Source of the DNA: Angiostrongylus vasorum | Taxonomy: Eukaryota; Nematoda; Chromadorea; Rhabditida; Metastrongylidae | Length of the DNA: 64,000 nt | Direction of reading: 5' to 3' | Assembly: GCA_018806985.1 (NCBI GenBank) | Contig: JADANN010000013.1 | Location: 496,001-560,000 of the forward strand | Part shown: positions 36,465 through 49,200 of the stretch, one piece after another | Position numbering within the stretch: the first letter of the stretch is position 1 | How the letters are laid out: each line of letters starts with the position of its first letter | Program-made: the position numbers and the translations under genes | The notes under the pieces: model-generated | Database searches by the model: none | Told to the model about the DNA's origin: nothing | What the model saw: only the letters and a program-made list of their open reading frames with translations

Positions 36465-37140
36465 CGATTTCCTCCCAACGGTTTACCACCCATCGTGGCT
36501 GGGAGGTGTTTCTGGGTGAGAAGAGTGCGAAGATCATCCTCCCGGCAGGATCTCCCAAGCCGAGAAGGAGTCCGGCAATTCCGTCAGGAAGCCCAGCTAA
36601 GAGTAAACCAATAACAGGATCTGGCACCGTCCTGGGCGCGTGTGGCGCAGTGGTTGGAGACGTCACTGCGACACACACGTGGAATCGATCCCTGCGCCCG
36701 TGGCTCATCAAGCCTTTCATACCTCCGGCGTCGGCAAATTGGTACCGGACTTGTCTGGGAGCACAGCAGCACTGGCTCGATACATCGGCATGCCACAGCG
36801 AGTCATTATAAAGACCAGATATGCATTCAATCACCTCCAACGATACTTAGTGAAGTCAAATGCACGGCGCATCCCTCAGGGGATTGATCAACGCCGAGAG
36901 CTTTATCCTTTATCCTTTAGCCACCGTCCTGGTAACAAACTAGTCGCATGGCGGCAAACCTCTATCTGATCCACAAAGGTGGCAACTGCCTGTTGTAGTG
37001 ATGACCCTGGACAGACCTTGGCCAAGTTAAGCTCCGGACTCCAGAGAAACAATAGCTAAACTAGCAGAACGAAAAATTAGGATTGTGCTGGGGGCCCGCA
37101 CAACTAGTGAGGACGGGCCGCCCAAGTATCCAAGTAAGTA
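36465..37140 (+). mobile_element. SINE-C copy 5, split by a SINE-B insertion
   Basis: The left part is 36470-36635 and the right part 36922-37140. Together they rebuild one family C unit with the LINE-like tail 'tgctgggggcccgcacaac'. The split point carries a duplicated target (see SINE-B at 36636). It runs directly into LINE-B sequence at about 37145. Confidence 0.8.
36636..36921 (+). mobile_element. SINE-B inserted in SINE-C
   Basis: The tRNA-like head has 'tgtggcgcagtggttgg' (A box) and 'gtggaatcgatccc' (B-box-like). The GGGCGCG-like 5' end can pair with the CGCCC-type sequence downstream, as in an acceptor stem. The 3' tail is a short (TTTATCC) repeat. Direct repeats CACCGTCCTGG flank it at 36625-36635 and 36922-36932. 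Confidence 0.85.
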
Positions 37141-37144
37141 TAAT

Positions 37145-38110
37145 TGAAGTGTCGCCAAAGCTGTTTAGTGCCGCACTGCAGTGGATAAAGAAGTCACTGG
37201 ATTGGGATGACAGAGGGCTACATTTTGATCAAAAATCTCTACCAAATCTTCGTTCCGCTGACCACATCGTCATCTTCTCAAGAAGTACCAGCGAAGTAGA
37301 GACGATGACCACTGTGCTTAACGATGCGAGAAAAAAAGGATAAGATTATATAGATCGGAAAAACACACAGTTCATGAAAAACCTATGGTGCAAAGGCAAA
37401 TAAATCGAACTGAACTGGTTCTCTGATTGCAGAGACCACCTCGCACGTATGCCATGGGCAACCAATGGGCATGGAAGCAAACACGAATGGGGAATTAGAA
37501 AGAAGAAGGATAGCAGCTTGGGCCACATGCTAGCCTCTCAGAGAAGCCACCAACCAACTGAAGGACAAGAAAATCCGCGCTCACCTTTTCGATTCAACGG
37601 TACTCCCAGCGCTCTGTTATGCTACACAGACGTGGGCTGATACTTCAACCACGTCAAGGATACTCCGCACTACTCACAGAGCGTTTGAACGATGTCTTCT
37701 GAAATATAACCGACACTCTCAATATCTTGCCGGAATGGTAACATCTGATCTTCGAAATCTGTCCCATCTTCGGACTCCAGCAGAATAAATAATGATAGGG
37801 AAATACAGTTGGGCCGGTCACATAATAAGAAAAACAGACGACGGATTGACGAAAGTGATTGTAAAGTGGAATCCACGAGAATAAAGGCGTTCCATAGGAC
37901 GGCCATTTACACGTTGGGCGGACGTGTTCATAACCAAAGTACTTACAGCTGCAGTTATTTTAAAGATCACGGTGTGAGACTTGCACGCGTTACCGTTCTC
38001 TAATAAAAACCACCACCATGAACGACGATTGTGAGGGAAAGAAACGAATGGCAAATGTGCTGGAGTCCGCACAACTCGTGAAGACGGACTATCCAAGAAT
38101 CCACGGAAGT
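37145..38110 (+). mobile_element. LINE-B (RTE-type) 3' half
   Basis: The + strand starts inside RT ('SPKLFSAALQWI', with the FADD motif changed to 'SADHIVIFS'). It continues through the C-terminal region and ends at about 38105 with 'gtgctggagtccgcacaac' and AAGT-type repeats. Frames are broken near 37340 and 37640. The 3' end matches the SINE-C tail. Confidence 0.72.
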
Positions 38111-38124
38111 AAGTTAACACGAGG

Positions 38125-38310
38125 CTGATAAAAAAAAGATTTGTTCGGCTTGCGTTTCGACGTCCTCGTTTTCTTTAGAGCCCGATTGGTCCGAGTAGAT
38201 GGTCCACAAGTGGGCCTCGCCATATGGTTGCCAAGGGAATACCGCTCGAACGGGAAACTTTGTTCGGCGGTGCTCTTTCATGCAGGATGGGTGTTGATAT
38301 ATTGAGCCCA
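38125..38310 (-). repeat. family E repeat with decayed hammerhead
   Basis: The minus strand shares 'ctgcatgaaag', a 'tgtggacca' block and the hammerhead region with the copies at 50.7 and 51.5 kb. Here the core is CTAAAGA and stem I/III flanks are altered, so it should not cleave. Confidence 0.5.
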
Positions 38311-38481
38311 TCCAGTGTGGTCTACTACGGGAACGGATTCAGCAAAGTTCAGAATTGTCAGTGCAATGTGTACTTTGTGATTTTAATATCCTACCACTCC
38401 TTTCAATATCTACGATTCACGACCTCCGTGTGATAAAAGGCTTGACGAACCCAGAGCGTGGGATCGCACTAAAGATCACAC

Positions 38482-39960
38482 GTGTGTTGCAAAGGGCATC
38501 TAGTCATTGCACCTCCTAATAGCGACTATGATCTAAGAACCGTCTGGAGTGACTTGGCAATACAAGCCATCCTCGAACACCGCATGCAACATAGAAGAAC
38601 AGTAAACATGTATGGCTTCTCGATTAAGCAGTTGATGAACCTCCTAAATGAGTGCGTAAACTTCTCAGTCTTCAGATGGTCCCGAAAATTTTACGCACAA
38701 ATGGGAAGGTTGGTAATGGGACAGCGACAGGCACAAAGCCTTGCTACTGTACTCATGTCAAATGTGGAAGCACCAGTAACCGATCTCCGGCCATTATTCT
38801 ACTGCAGATATATAAACGACTGTTTTGTTATGTGCTCCACACAATAGGAGATGGGTAAATGCTTTGAGTTCTCGCATGAACAGTCAGAGTACAATACGTT
38901 TTCCCGAGAGAAGCCGAAAGAAAACTGGCTTCCATTTCTGAACGTCCAAATTAACCTATCCGAAAACAGCTACATCACGAAGTGGTACCGAAACCCAAGT
39001 ACTAAAAGCACGCTGGTTCATTACCTCTCCTCTAACCGCTCACACACAAAGAGTTCGCTTGTAAGAAACATGTTCCATACAGCCACGAATTTGTGCACAG
39101 AAAGAGAGCAGAAGGAATTCCTGAAATCCACGTGGCAAATAGCCATTTCTAATGGCTATGAAACTGCACCGCCTCGGGATAGGTGTAAAGGAAAACCCAA
39201 AACCCCAAACAATAATTCTAGCGATGACAAGGTGCCGTTTCTACTGGCCTTCATTTTCAACGAAATAAGTACAGCTATAAAATATTCCTTCTGGCCTAGA
39301 AAATTCGGTAACAGTGATTGAAATACCATTGAGCACTAGAACACCAGCTAGTTCGCAACAGCCTGTGTGTATAACGTAGAATTGTCTAATATGCCCTAAC
39401 GGTAAGATGGTGTTTGCATGAGTTCCAGCACGATTTATCTGATCTCTTGTAAATCGTGAAGAGACGAATATATTGGCCAAACGGACAGACCACCCTACTT
39501 TCCTATAAAAAACACTTAGTCAGTAAATTTAAAGTTAAACCAAACATTCCACCAAGCGCGTATAGGACACAGAGACCAAACGGAGAAAATTTCGAAGTTG
39601 ATCTTGAAGCACTGAAGACAAATTCCAAGAGCCCGAAAATTAAACCCAAGGAGGAATACCCCCGTTATCACGCGCGATCTCACAAACTATATGGAACAGA
39701 TATTTTAACGTGAGAGACACACAACAGTTCTATGTGAACTTTGTGCGGTTGAACTCGACGTGGAATACTCAGTTGAAGACTCACAGAAATCTGTGACTGT
39801 AGGAAGAAGCTATTTTTTTGTTCAGTGGGGTTGAAATCTTGGTTTAATTTTTCTCTGTTTGGTAATGGAGGTGTTTGGTTTGGTAGAATGCAGTCAATTT
39901 GACCTTTCCAAGCTCTGAAAATGGCGAAGTCCACCGAAGCTCCAGCTTTTGTGAACAAGT
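38482..39960 (+). mobile_element. Penelope-like element, inactive copy
   Basis: RT frames 38482-38847 and 38851-39321 include 'FRWSRKFYAQMG' and 'CRYINDCFVMCS', where the catalytic YIDD has become YIND. '[17 protein letters not shown]' follows. A broken GIY-YIG region (39421-39713; 'STIYLISCKS', 'DEYIGQTDRP') comes next. The hammerhead position (39911-39947) reads CTGAAAA ... GAAG and is dead. The tail continues to about 39960. Confidence 0.82.
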
Positions 39961-41980
39961 GCAGTAACAACCTCGTCTGTGTTCGTCAAAAATATAGTGC
40001 CTGATCTAACACCTGCATAATGACAAGACAGAATAATGATAAGTCCGGTGATCAACGATCGACCAAACTAATCTTCCGATCAACACATTTTCCTATCCTT
40101 TGCTTTTTTCATCAGCTGATTCCTCCGCTCGCGAATCGACTGAAATGAAAAGAAACAAAAAAAACGGGCGAAAACACGCTGCTACTGCCTGACATTTATT
40201 TTAAACCTCTTTATGGAATGAAATACAACGCATAACAACAAATCGATGGAAATTATCCAGAAATCACAAAATATTCATGAACGCCTTAAAGGTTACACGC
40301 TGAGAATTTCACCGAGCAGAATAGAGAAAGGAAGATTCTGTGAGTTACGGAAATTCCGAACATCTCACTGGAAGTCGAATATTCTGAGCAGAAAAGCACT
40401 ACCACACTTGCCGGAAGGTGGTCGGCTTTGTGTTGTTGTACGAAGCTTCATCATATTTCGTCAGAAATTCCTTCGTAGAGTGAAAATTTCAGCATCACAT
40501 TTATGAACACTCACTAAAAACTGCTTACGGAAACGGGGATTATTCACTTGACCGATCTGAAATACTCTTAAAGAATACAGAAGGCAAAACAAAGTTCATG
40601 AAAAAAGGTGGTCAATGACTCTTGAAGGGCAACTAATCTCAGATGTGGTACAGAAGAAAATCGAGAATCGTCAAATAAGAACTGAAGACGGAAGGAGAAG
40701 AAGGAAATAGGAGTTATGTAGTAAGAAGGCTCATTCCTAGTCGTCTTGTCCCATAAGTCGCGCAACAATCGACATCGGGTTTTAGATGAATTTCACATCC
40801 TCACAGAGAAACACATCTCACATAGGGAACTATGGCTGTTGAAAAGCTTTCTCACATGTTTTCAAATAATCAACTTTAGCACACGTTAACCGTGAATGTA
40901 ACTAGACATTTGGCCTAGGTAAAGCGAAATTTGTGGGACACGCAGCACCGTATTCCAATGTCGGATAAATTAGATCGAAACTCGCGTTTTTACTTCCTGG
41001 ATTGAATTTTGCATACAAAAAATGATAAAAACGAGTACGAATACTCACAACAATAAATAATTTATCACAATCATCAAAGGAATAAGAGAAATCTAACACC
41101 CCGTCCAGAAAAGCAAACAATATGACTTCATTTTGACAGTGCTTCTGACGCTACGACAAACATTCCCTGTAGAAACCCGCTTTTGTGTTCGAAGGAATCT
41201 GTATCGGAATCACGTGACAAGGACTTCTTCGACGACGAAATTGCTCGCCAACGAACAGAACTCAAGCACAGCCAATGACATCAGTTCTGGTAGAGCTCTG
41301 ATGCACTTTCCCACCGATCGGTTGTAAAAATGACCTTCTTTCTGAAATGAAACATCTCTGAGAATTGGAGAAGCAATCCCGAAACACCTTTAACGATGGA
41401 TGCACTGACGCCAAAACCGTATGTTTTAGTTTGTGGTTTTGCACTGCCGTATTTTTTGTGCACGTGAATTCCTTCACGAGCGTATTATCAAACGTTCCGC
41501 TAATCTTCAAGTGACTCGAAGAGACCAACTGTCACCGTTGCTTTCCAGAATTACCCAGTTACTTTTGCTACTCAAAGACAGGAAGAACGCGTGTCTTCCT
41601 TTTACGATATTCGTAATAAAGGTTGACCGTCGAAAATGATGGTTTTGCTATTGTGCGATTAACATTCTCATGCTACAAAGTCGCTGACGGTTCCTGTTTA
41701 GCGACTGTCGCTGGGAAGCGTCGTATGACCACACGATTTTCGACATTGTGGTTCCAGGCACGTTCATGGACGTCAATCACCGATGTGATTTTAAACAACA
41801 GATTCCCTTCCTTACTTCTATAAGAGAACCTAGGGAATGAAAAAATCGTAGAACCCAAAAGATGAACTCCATAACTTGCGTTCTTTGACGTTTTTATTGC
41901 ATCCTTAATGGTAATTAAAGATAGTCGTAGGCATTTTAACTGATCGTTTCCTCCTGAGTAGTTCATTCCCTTTGGATTCA
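39961..41980. other. unassigned region
   Basis: No gene or repeat was recognised. Several short open frames on - between 41262 and 41981 have no motif. Confidence 0.3.
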
Positions 41981-41984
41981 ACTG

Positions 41985-42420
41985 AAGACAATTCCGTATG
42001 GAATAATGGAACTGACCGGAATTTCTTGTTGACTAATGTTGGATGTAACAACAGCGATGTCATCACTAAAGCGAAGATTGTACATGTTCCAACCTCTATT
42101 TTCGTTCTCATGTTCTAAATTGTTCGAAGAACATTCTAAACGGTGAAAAAAATATAGTTTTGATGAGACTTTGTCGCCTTGTCAGACGTTTCTTTTTGTT
42201 CTGACGTTGATTTCTTTGTAGAATGGTGAAATTCTGGCGACGTATTTCCTCTTTTCTCACGATCTATTCTTGTTTACGGAGCAGGAAGAGTAGTTTTGCC
42301 CAACTTCCACAACAACTACTTTCTCAACAGAGCGGAATGTGTCCTTCAAATCGATGAAAATGAGACAAAGTGGTTCCTAGTACTCTCCCCCACTTCCCAG
42401 TGTACTGTCAGTCTTGCTGA
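41985..42420 (-). mobile_element. LINE-A (RTE-type) RT fragment
   Basis: The minus strand reads an 'SFIDLKDTFRSVEK'-like stretch in shifted frames (42380-42310), 'ISPFYKEINVRTKR', 'QGDKVSSKL' and 'MYNLRFSDDIAVVTSNIS' (catalytic FADD changed to FSDD). This is the RT core, without a 3' end. Confidence 0.6.
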
Positions 42421-43102
42421 GGATAACTCGAGAAAGCACTTAGAGATAACAGGTAGCGTTCTTCTGGATGCGGCTACCATTTCACATGGACGCCAGACTG
42501 CAGTCATCTCGGTGGGGGGCTACGCGTGTTCTTCCTAACCTCGCTTTGTAGCGCCAGCTAATGCAGCTACAGACTCTCTTCTAAATCTTCCTTTACAGCC
42601 CCTCTAAAGTCATTGGACATTCGGAGCAAAGCTAGTGGCCTGGAGTTCGTCTAATTCTAAGTTTGTGAGCGAATACCAAAAATTTCAAGAGATATCCCGG
42701 CTTCTTGGAGGCTTTCAAACCCTTAACTTTCCTAGCGCTATAGTCAGTGTAACGGATGAGTGGCTAGTATTCTTCACGCTGCCTGCGACTGCTGCTTACT
42801 GAAAACAGTGAAGGAACGAAACAAGTCTCAATGTGTTGTTTCACGATTCCTTTCTTAACAATGGTGTCTGTTCTCCTTTATTCAAAGGATAAATCTAGTA
42901 TGAGAAGAAAAAAAAGAGGCAAGATGGTAGGATGTGCATAAAATCAAGGGTAGATCCGATGAGAGCTTTTGTAAAACGGCATCACAGGTTAGGAAAAAGC
43001 CTTGGACTGAAGAAGTTCGGTTATTTCCACCACAGTATTCTTTGCAGCAACTCCCACACCCAACGTTTAGAAAAGAGCTCATGAAATTGTAAATACCTTC
43101 TC

Positions 43103-43226
43103 AAACTCTACCGTCTGATTAGAGACGTTAGCTGTCCAAATAAATCGGATGTCCATGGCCAAAGTTGCGTTGGTTAGAACAGCAGCTTCACGACATCTTC
43201 TGTTGTTAATTTCGAAAAACAGTACT
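43103..43226 (-). CDS. probable last ricin-type repeat of the GALNT gene
   Basis: The minus strand reads '[20 protein letters not shown]' and '[15 protein letters not shown]', then a donor-like AAG|GTATTT at 43103. It resembles the final QxW repeat of a ricin-type lectin domain (NQxW with a preceding Cys). Both hallmark residues appear changed: Trp is Val in NQTV, and the usual Cys is Arg/Phe in DIRF. It lies downstream of the better ricin exon at 44355-44486 in the same orientation. The acceptor is ambiguous and no stop exon was found. Confidence 0.45.
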
Positions 43227-46200
43227 TCCCTGACGACATAGGCGGCACCATAACCTCTCAGCCAGTCCAGTAATGTTGTCATCGAATTTCTTAACTTTGC
43301 CACCAAGTGGACGACAAAAAAAACTACCGTTCTTAGATTGTAACTAAAATTTACTACACAGTCGTACCAGATTTATGCAGTGCTGAATCGGACAACGTTT
43401 ACAGCAGTTTCCGTACATTTGTCAACGAAGCTTTGCTATAGTGAATAATTGTAATGCGCAATGTGAGGTTGATACTCCAACAGAGCTATCAAAGCTGAGA
43501 AACAGTTTGGTATTTCCACCAGTCAAAGCCGAAACATAAGAACAAAAGCCGTCGTCATGGAGTAAGCTTAGTCGTAGGGCAGTACACTATCTTTGAAGCA
43601 TAGATGGTTCTCTGTCCAGATATGTGTGTCCACAGTATAAGTTGACGACTCCGAACAAGAGATCACATGGCAGTAGTTCTCGTGTTGGAGTTTCTATCTC
43701 CATTGAATTCTTCTCTCTGAAGGTTTTTTTACATTCTCGTTTGATTTCTAAATAAATGCGAGCTCAGTAGGTCTTAAGTGGCGTTGTAAATGTAGGTTGC
43801 CCTAAACGAATTTATGGTAATTTTCCTGATAAATGAAAAAAAGTGCCAGTAAGCCATATTCTCTCAAAATGCACAAGACTGATAAGCTTTGTTCATGAAG
43901 CTAAGCTAAAGCTATAAAGCTTGAATACCGGAGCAAACATAAATTGGACATGCCGTCAATGCATCAGATTGCTAATGATGAATACTCGTACCGTAATCTT
44001 CCAATCCTGATGAGCGCCTTGATTATGACACATTAGCAGTGTGAGTCCTTTCAATGAGTCCAGACAAAGACGAGAAGAGCCCATAGGTCGAAATTCGTTC
44101 TTAAAGTGTCAGAGGTATTGTTACCACAAGATATCGGCAGTTTATCGAATACTACTATAGGCCGCAAGAAATGGTCTTGCTCTTGTGCAATTAGCACATT
44201 CCAAAGCTTTTTAGCTCTATCCATAATCAAAAAAGTAAGGCCGTCATAGGAGACATTACTCCGGACAAAAGTACTAGCTTACGTTCTTATGAATTGACAA
44301 TAGTCTAAAGAGCTTTGATGGAGAGGTCCTACTGTAAATTGTTATACCACCTACATTATCGTTCCATCGCCATTGTTGGTTTCGTTTGGCATGACAAATC
44401 CTCATTTCGACCCGACTTCCTTTTGTTATAAGACCCAACGGTGACTCCTCGGCCGCAAGGCAAAAACTAGTGTTAGCCAATCGGATCTGAATTTCTCGAA
44501 TAACAATGAAATAATGGCTTTGGAAAGAGCTAAAAGTAATGTTTAGATAGATCGTGGTGGAAACAATAACTAGTAAGTGTTATTACAGACGTCACAGCTG
44601 AGTACTCCCTATCAACCCCCCTGGAATAGCTTCAGTTAAGCTCCTAGTTGATTTACTAGAGGTCGAACAACCGCAATAAAGTTTTTTATTTCATCACTTT
44701 GGCTATGTTTTTTGCTCAATCAGAGAGTCCACTTACTTTACTAGTACACTACAACACTTTGATGCACTTTACTAGTACACTACAACACTTTGCTGCCCAT
44801 ATGCCGTTCATTAAAATAAGCTAATAGGTATTCATCCACGTAATCTCGCAATGAGATTCTGTAAGTCAAGCTGTCATCAATAAATCAGTCGACTAATCAC
44901 AGGAACAACAGCTATAGAAAATTCCTAGGCGAAACGGGCTCTGTCAACCTTTTTACTATTCAAAAAGCTCCAAAGCAATCTAACAAGCACCTCGTTGTTC
45001 GAGATAAACGAAGACCATGACCACTTTCGCATGACACCCTAAAGTTTGTACTGTGTTTAGTGAAAGGACAGGCACAAGTATCTCGTAGCGGTCTCATCAC
45101 GATGGGTTGAGTATACTCGCGGAATATTTGTAGGAGGCGACCCTGACTCATCCCCCCAATATTTCCTTCTCAATCATTTATTTGCTTTCGGTTGAATCAA
45201 CGTGTAGCATAGAATCCATATAAACAGAAGTACACTCATGCTAGTATATCTGGATGTTATAACGTACAAACGAAAAGACATCAGTAAACCTGGCCTAGCA
45301 TAGAGATGAAACCCATCGCCAGACACTGGTAGTCTCCATCGTTCCTGACACACATCTGAGTTGCCTGCTAAGTTCTGTCCGTAGAACAGAAACAAGAATG
45401 ATAACATGAATCGCTTAGGATTTTCGTAAAGGAGTTCGACTACAACGTTGGTGGTCGAATCCAGCTGCGAACAACTCGGGTACATCGGTCGATTGTGGAT
45501 CAGAAACATTACGGTTCCGGCTCATTTGATGTTTGGCAACCTTGTATGCTGCGGTGTACTTCATCTTAGATCGTCCTAATAGTTCGCTACTCGGCATGTT
45601 CCCTCTCATCTGTGCCAGATAGAACACTCATCTAGTCTCGCCCTCTCCATAGCGCATACTGCTCTAAAAGAATGAATAAATCGTTGACGATGATCAAACC
45701 GTAAGGGATTCTCTATGCAAACGACTTCGTTAAACATCGTAGAGGTTAGTGAATCTGGCGTATGGCGTAATCTGGCGTACATTTCTCGTGTCCTACTAAC
45801 GTGTCACATCAATGCTTTTATCGCCCCAAACAAGGATAAAAGATAAAGGATAACAGGTGTTCGACGTTGACCAATCCTTGGGCGATGTGCCGTGCATCTG
45901 ACTTTATCAAGCACCGAAGAGGTGGTCGAATAAATATCTGACATAAAAAATGACTTGCACCGGCCTACTAATGTATCACTTCAGTGTTTTCTATCCTCCA
46001 ACACAAGTCTAGTACCAAACTGGGAGCAAACGAGCGATGAAAAAACTTGCTGAGACCGGAATGTGGTACCGAATCAGTGAACGCGTATGTACTGCAGGGC
46101 ACTTTTAATCAGTGGACTACAGGCAACCCAGAATGGAATTCTTTGTCTTCATATAAGATTCTAGAAGATCCAACGTCTAAAGTATTAAAGCGGTTTCTAT

Positions 46201-49200
46201 TGAGAAATGGTGATTATAGAATTAAACCTGGTATTTTTTTCCCACTTATGAATGGTTTTTGGATGATATCCGAATCCATTGGAATGTTGTTCGGTAGAAG
46301 CTCCGGATAGACGTTTTCGAGGTACCTAAAGCAAGGTTAAAAAGCCAGCAGCAACTAAGAATTACTTTTTTCGCCGAGCTACCATACTCTAGAAGTAAAG
46401 TCTAACATGATTTACACCTAAACTGTGACTGATAAGATACGGTAGGAATGCCACAATATGTGAAACAAGGTGACAAAGGATCAAAGTGAGCCCGGATTTA
46501 TTCCCGATGTTACTAGAAGTAAGAAAAAAGACAAAACGCAAGAAAAAAAAAGACACAGCGTAGTAATTCTAGTCGTTCCCTACTCATCCCGTTCCCCCAC
46601 TGTCAACGTGGGTTGCAACGAAGAAAAGAAAAATCACCAGTGAGGCAAAGTAAGTGAAATAAAATCACACAATTCAGAAGCAGAATCAGGAACAAGGTGG
46701 AACAGACGTCACTAACCATCTGAATGGTTTACAATGCAAGTTCTCCTTCAGCTTTAACCGATCAGAAATATCTCCGTAGTCGGTGTTTGACTCCAAATAA
46801 GGACGAGATTTGAAGAATTCTGGCTGCAAACGTGCTCATGCTACTCTCTTATGTCAATACGTACAGAGTTAACACGATAATCCAACTTACAAGATATTCG
46901 TCGAGCCATACTCGAGCAGCCCTTAGTGAGTTCTTGCTAATGGAGTCGGACTCCAATCCATATGGACGTTTTTTCCTGAAAACCAAAAGAAAATAATGCA
47001 AAGCCAACTGCGCTAAATATATAGAACACATTCACTCCGAGAATGGTTGTCTACAAGTGTAACTGCAAAGAGTAATGATTAAAAAAAGAACTAGAAACCT
47101 GAAGATATGGCCAACTCGACTACATGGAATGATCTCGAGTTCACCGCCACACAACCAAATCTAAGACGAGCGAAAATTATAAAACGTTTCGAGACGTCTT
47201 CCTCAACGTTATTCTTTCTTCATTTATTTTCACTGGTCTCCTTTTCTCGGCTCTACCGTATATTCCCTGATTAGAGAATGTAGCAACAAGTAAATTATTT
47301 TTAAAAAAATAACAGAAGAAAAAGGATGAAAGAAGATGAAGGGAACCTACTCGGAACGATATTTCCACATTCTCAGCTCCCCAAACATCCATTCCTTCGT
47401 CATAGGCGCCAATCTTGAAGAAGTATGTCCTATCGATGGCAAACAAGCCTCCAGCCATTGTAGCTGATTTCAGCGGACGGATGTAATTCAACGGATCGAT
47501 GAAGTACGTATGTAGTGGATAATCCCACTGTAAAAGAAAGTAATGGTAACGAATAAATAGGCTAATAATCGTTCCTTTCTTCCAAACCTAAATTATTTCA
47601 TTATCTCAACGAAAAGTAGAAAAGTGAAGAACAGTTTCTACAGTAACTACAACATTTTCCCAAAATTCAGAAGAAAGGCTGAATTTTCACCCTACCTGTG
47701 TAGTAAAGAACATATGATATAGGAAGTATTAAATAAGCAGCGAAATAGTAGAACGCAATAATGCAAGAAACTAACAAATAATGGATAATGAAGGGCATGT
47801 ATAGTGCAATAGTTAGAGGTGTCTTACAATACATAAAGGGTAGGTCATTGGTTCGACCACGTGTCCAGAGGTCACTAAGCCCTTCATCCCTCCGGAAGGC
47901 GTACGTGTGGCGCAGTGGTCGGAGGCGCGCTGCAACACACACAAGGAATCGATCCTCGCGCCCGTGACTCACCAAGCCTTCCATGCTTCCGGGGTCAGCA
48001 AATTGGTACAAAACTTATCCAGGAGGATAGCAGCACTGGTTCGATACATCGATAGGCCACCGCGAGTCATTTTTAAAGGCCAAATATGCATTCAGTCACC
48101 TCCGACGATGCTTAACGAAGTCGAAGGCATGGCGCATCGCTCAGGAATTGATCAACCCTGAAAGCTTTACTCCTTATCCCTCCGAGGTCTACAAATCAGT
48201 ACTTTTGTGTGGGAGGATAAATATTTTGAGTTGATACATTGGTAGGCCACTCCATGTCACTGTTTGGGCCAGGTAAGTAAGTACTTCAAAACATATAAGA
48301 AGTAGCAAAATTTTCCTGTTGCAGCTGTGATGGAAGTCGACTAGCCTTCTTATGTAGGAAAGGTCCACTTCTTGGTTAACAAGCTCGGATAGAATAGCGT
48401 TCATTACTTGTTGTCAAAGGCTCTCTCATAGCTTATTTTGTTAAGCGGTTTGTGCAGACTCTCGACGGAAATCTCGTACACAATTTAACCGTGGTGTTGT
48501 CTTGTAACTTGAAAGTCCTTGCCACAAATGCAACCACAGAGAGAAAATCTGTGGTGCCTCTTCTCTAGCGGAGAATTTACGTCTCCGAAGCGAAAATCAC
48601 TTGGGCACAAACTAAATCGATAGAGTAAAATACGTGGTGGAGAGACTGCTTATTTACTTGAACTGCTACTGAAACAGCATTTTTTAAAGTGATCCGCTTG
48701 TGAAGCAAGCATTCTTGGCGGTGGTGGAAATGATAGACGAACTTTTTTCAAGAACATGCGGATTCTGCTCAACTGTGGTCCTCTGGTAGGCAATTTGTTG
48801 TAAATTGTGCCTTTTTGAATTCATTATTCACAGAGAAGAGTTTTCAATTCTTATTTCGGCTTCAAAACTCCTTATCCTGTATTCACCTCTGAAAATCCAT
48901 CTCGCTATGTCATTCTCGATCGATCGGCTTACGATCAATATCACCGTTCACGGAAGTGCTCTTTATACGAATACTAAACGACCCTCATTTAAGTGCCGTA
49001 CGTAGGCCCTCGGGGAGGAGTTAGCGCACTAGTTGGTGATGCAGTCTATCACGAACCATGGTGCTGGTTCGATCCGCTCCACAATGCTATCCTCAGAACA
49101 GCGTGGAAAAGCCTTACTCGGCTATCTCCAAGATTGGACGGAGAATTGGACCTAACAACATTCTACGACATTCGTAAAGAAGTAAAGAAGACGAAATCCT

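Noticed and set aside
41262..41981. Overlapping minus-strand open frames next to the LINE-A fragment
   Set aside because: I could not match them to the LINE-A region that should follow the FSDD motif, so they are left unassigned.
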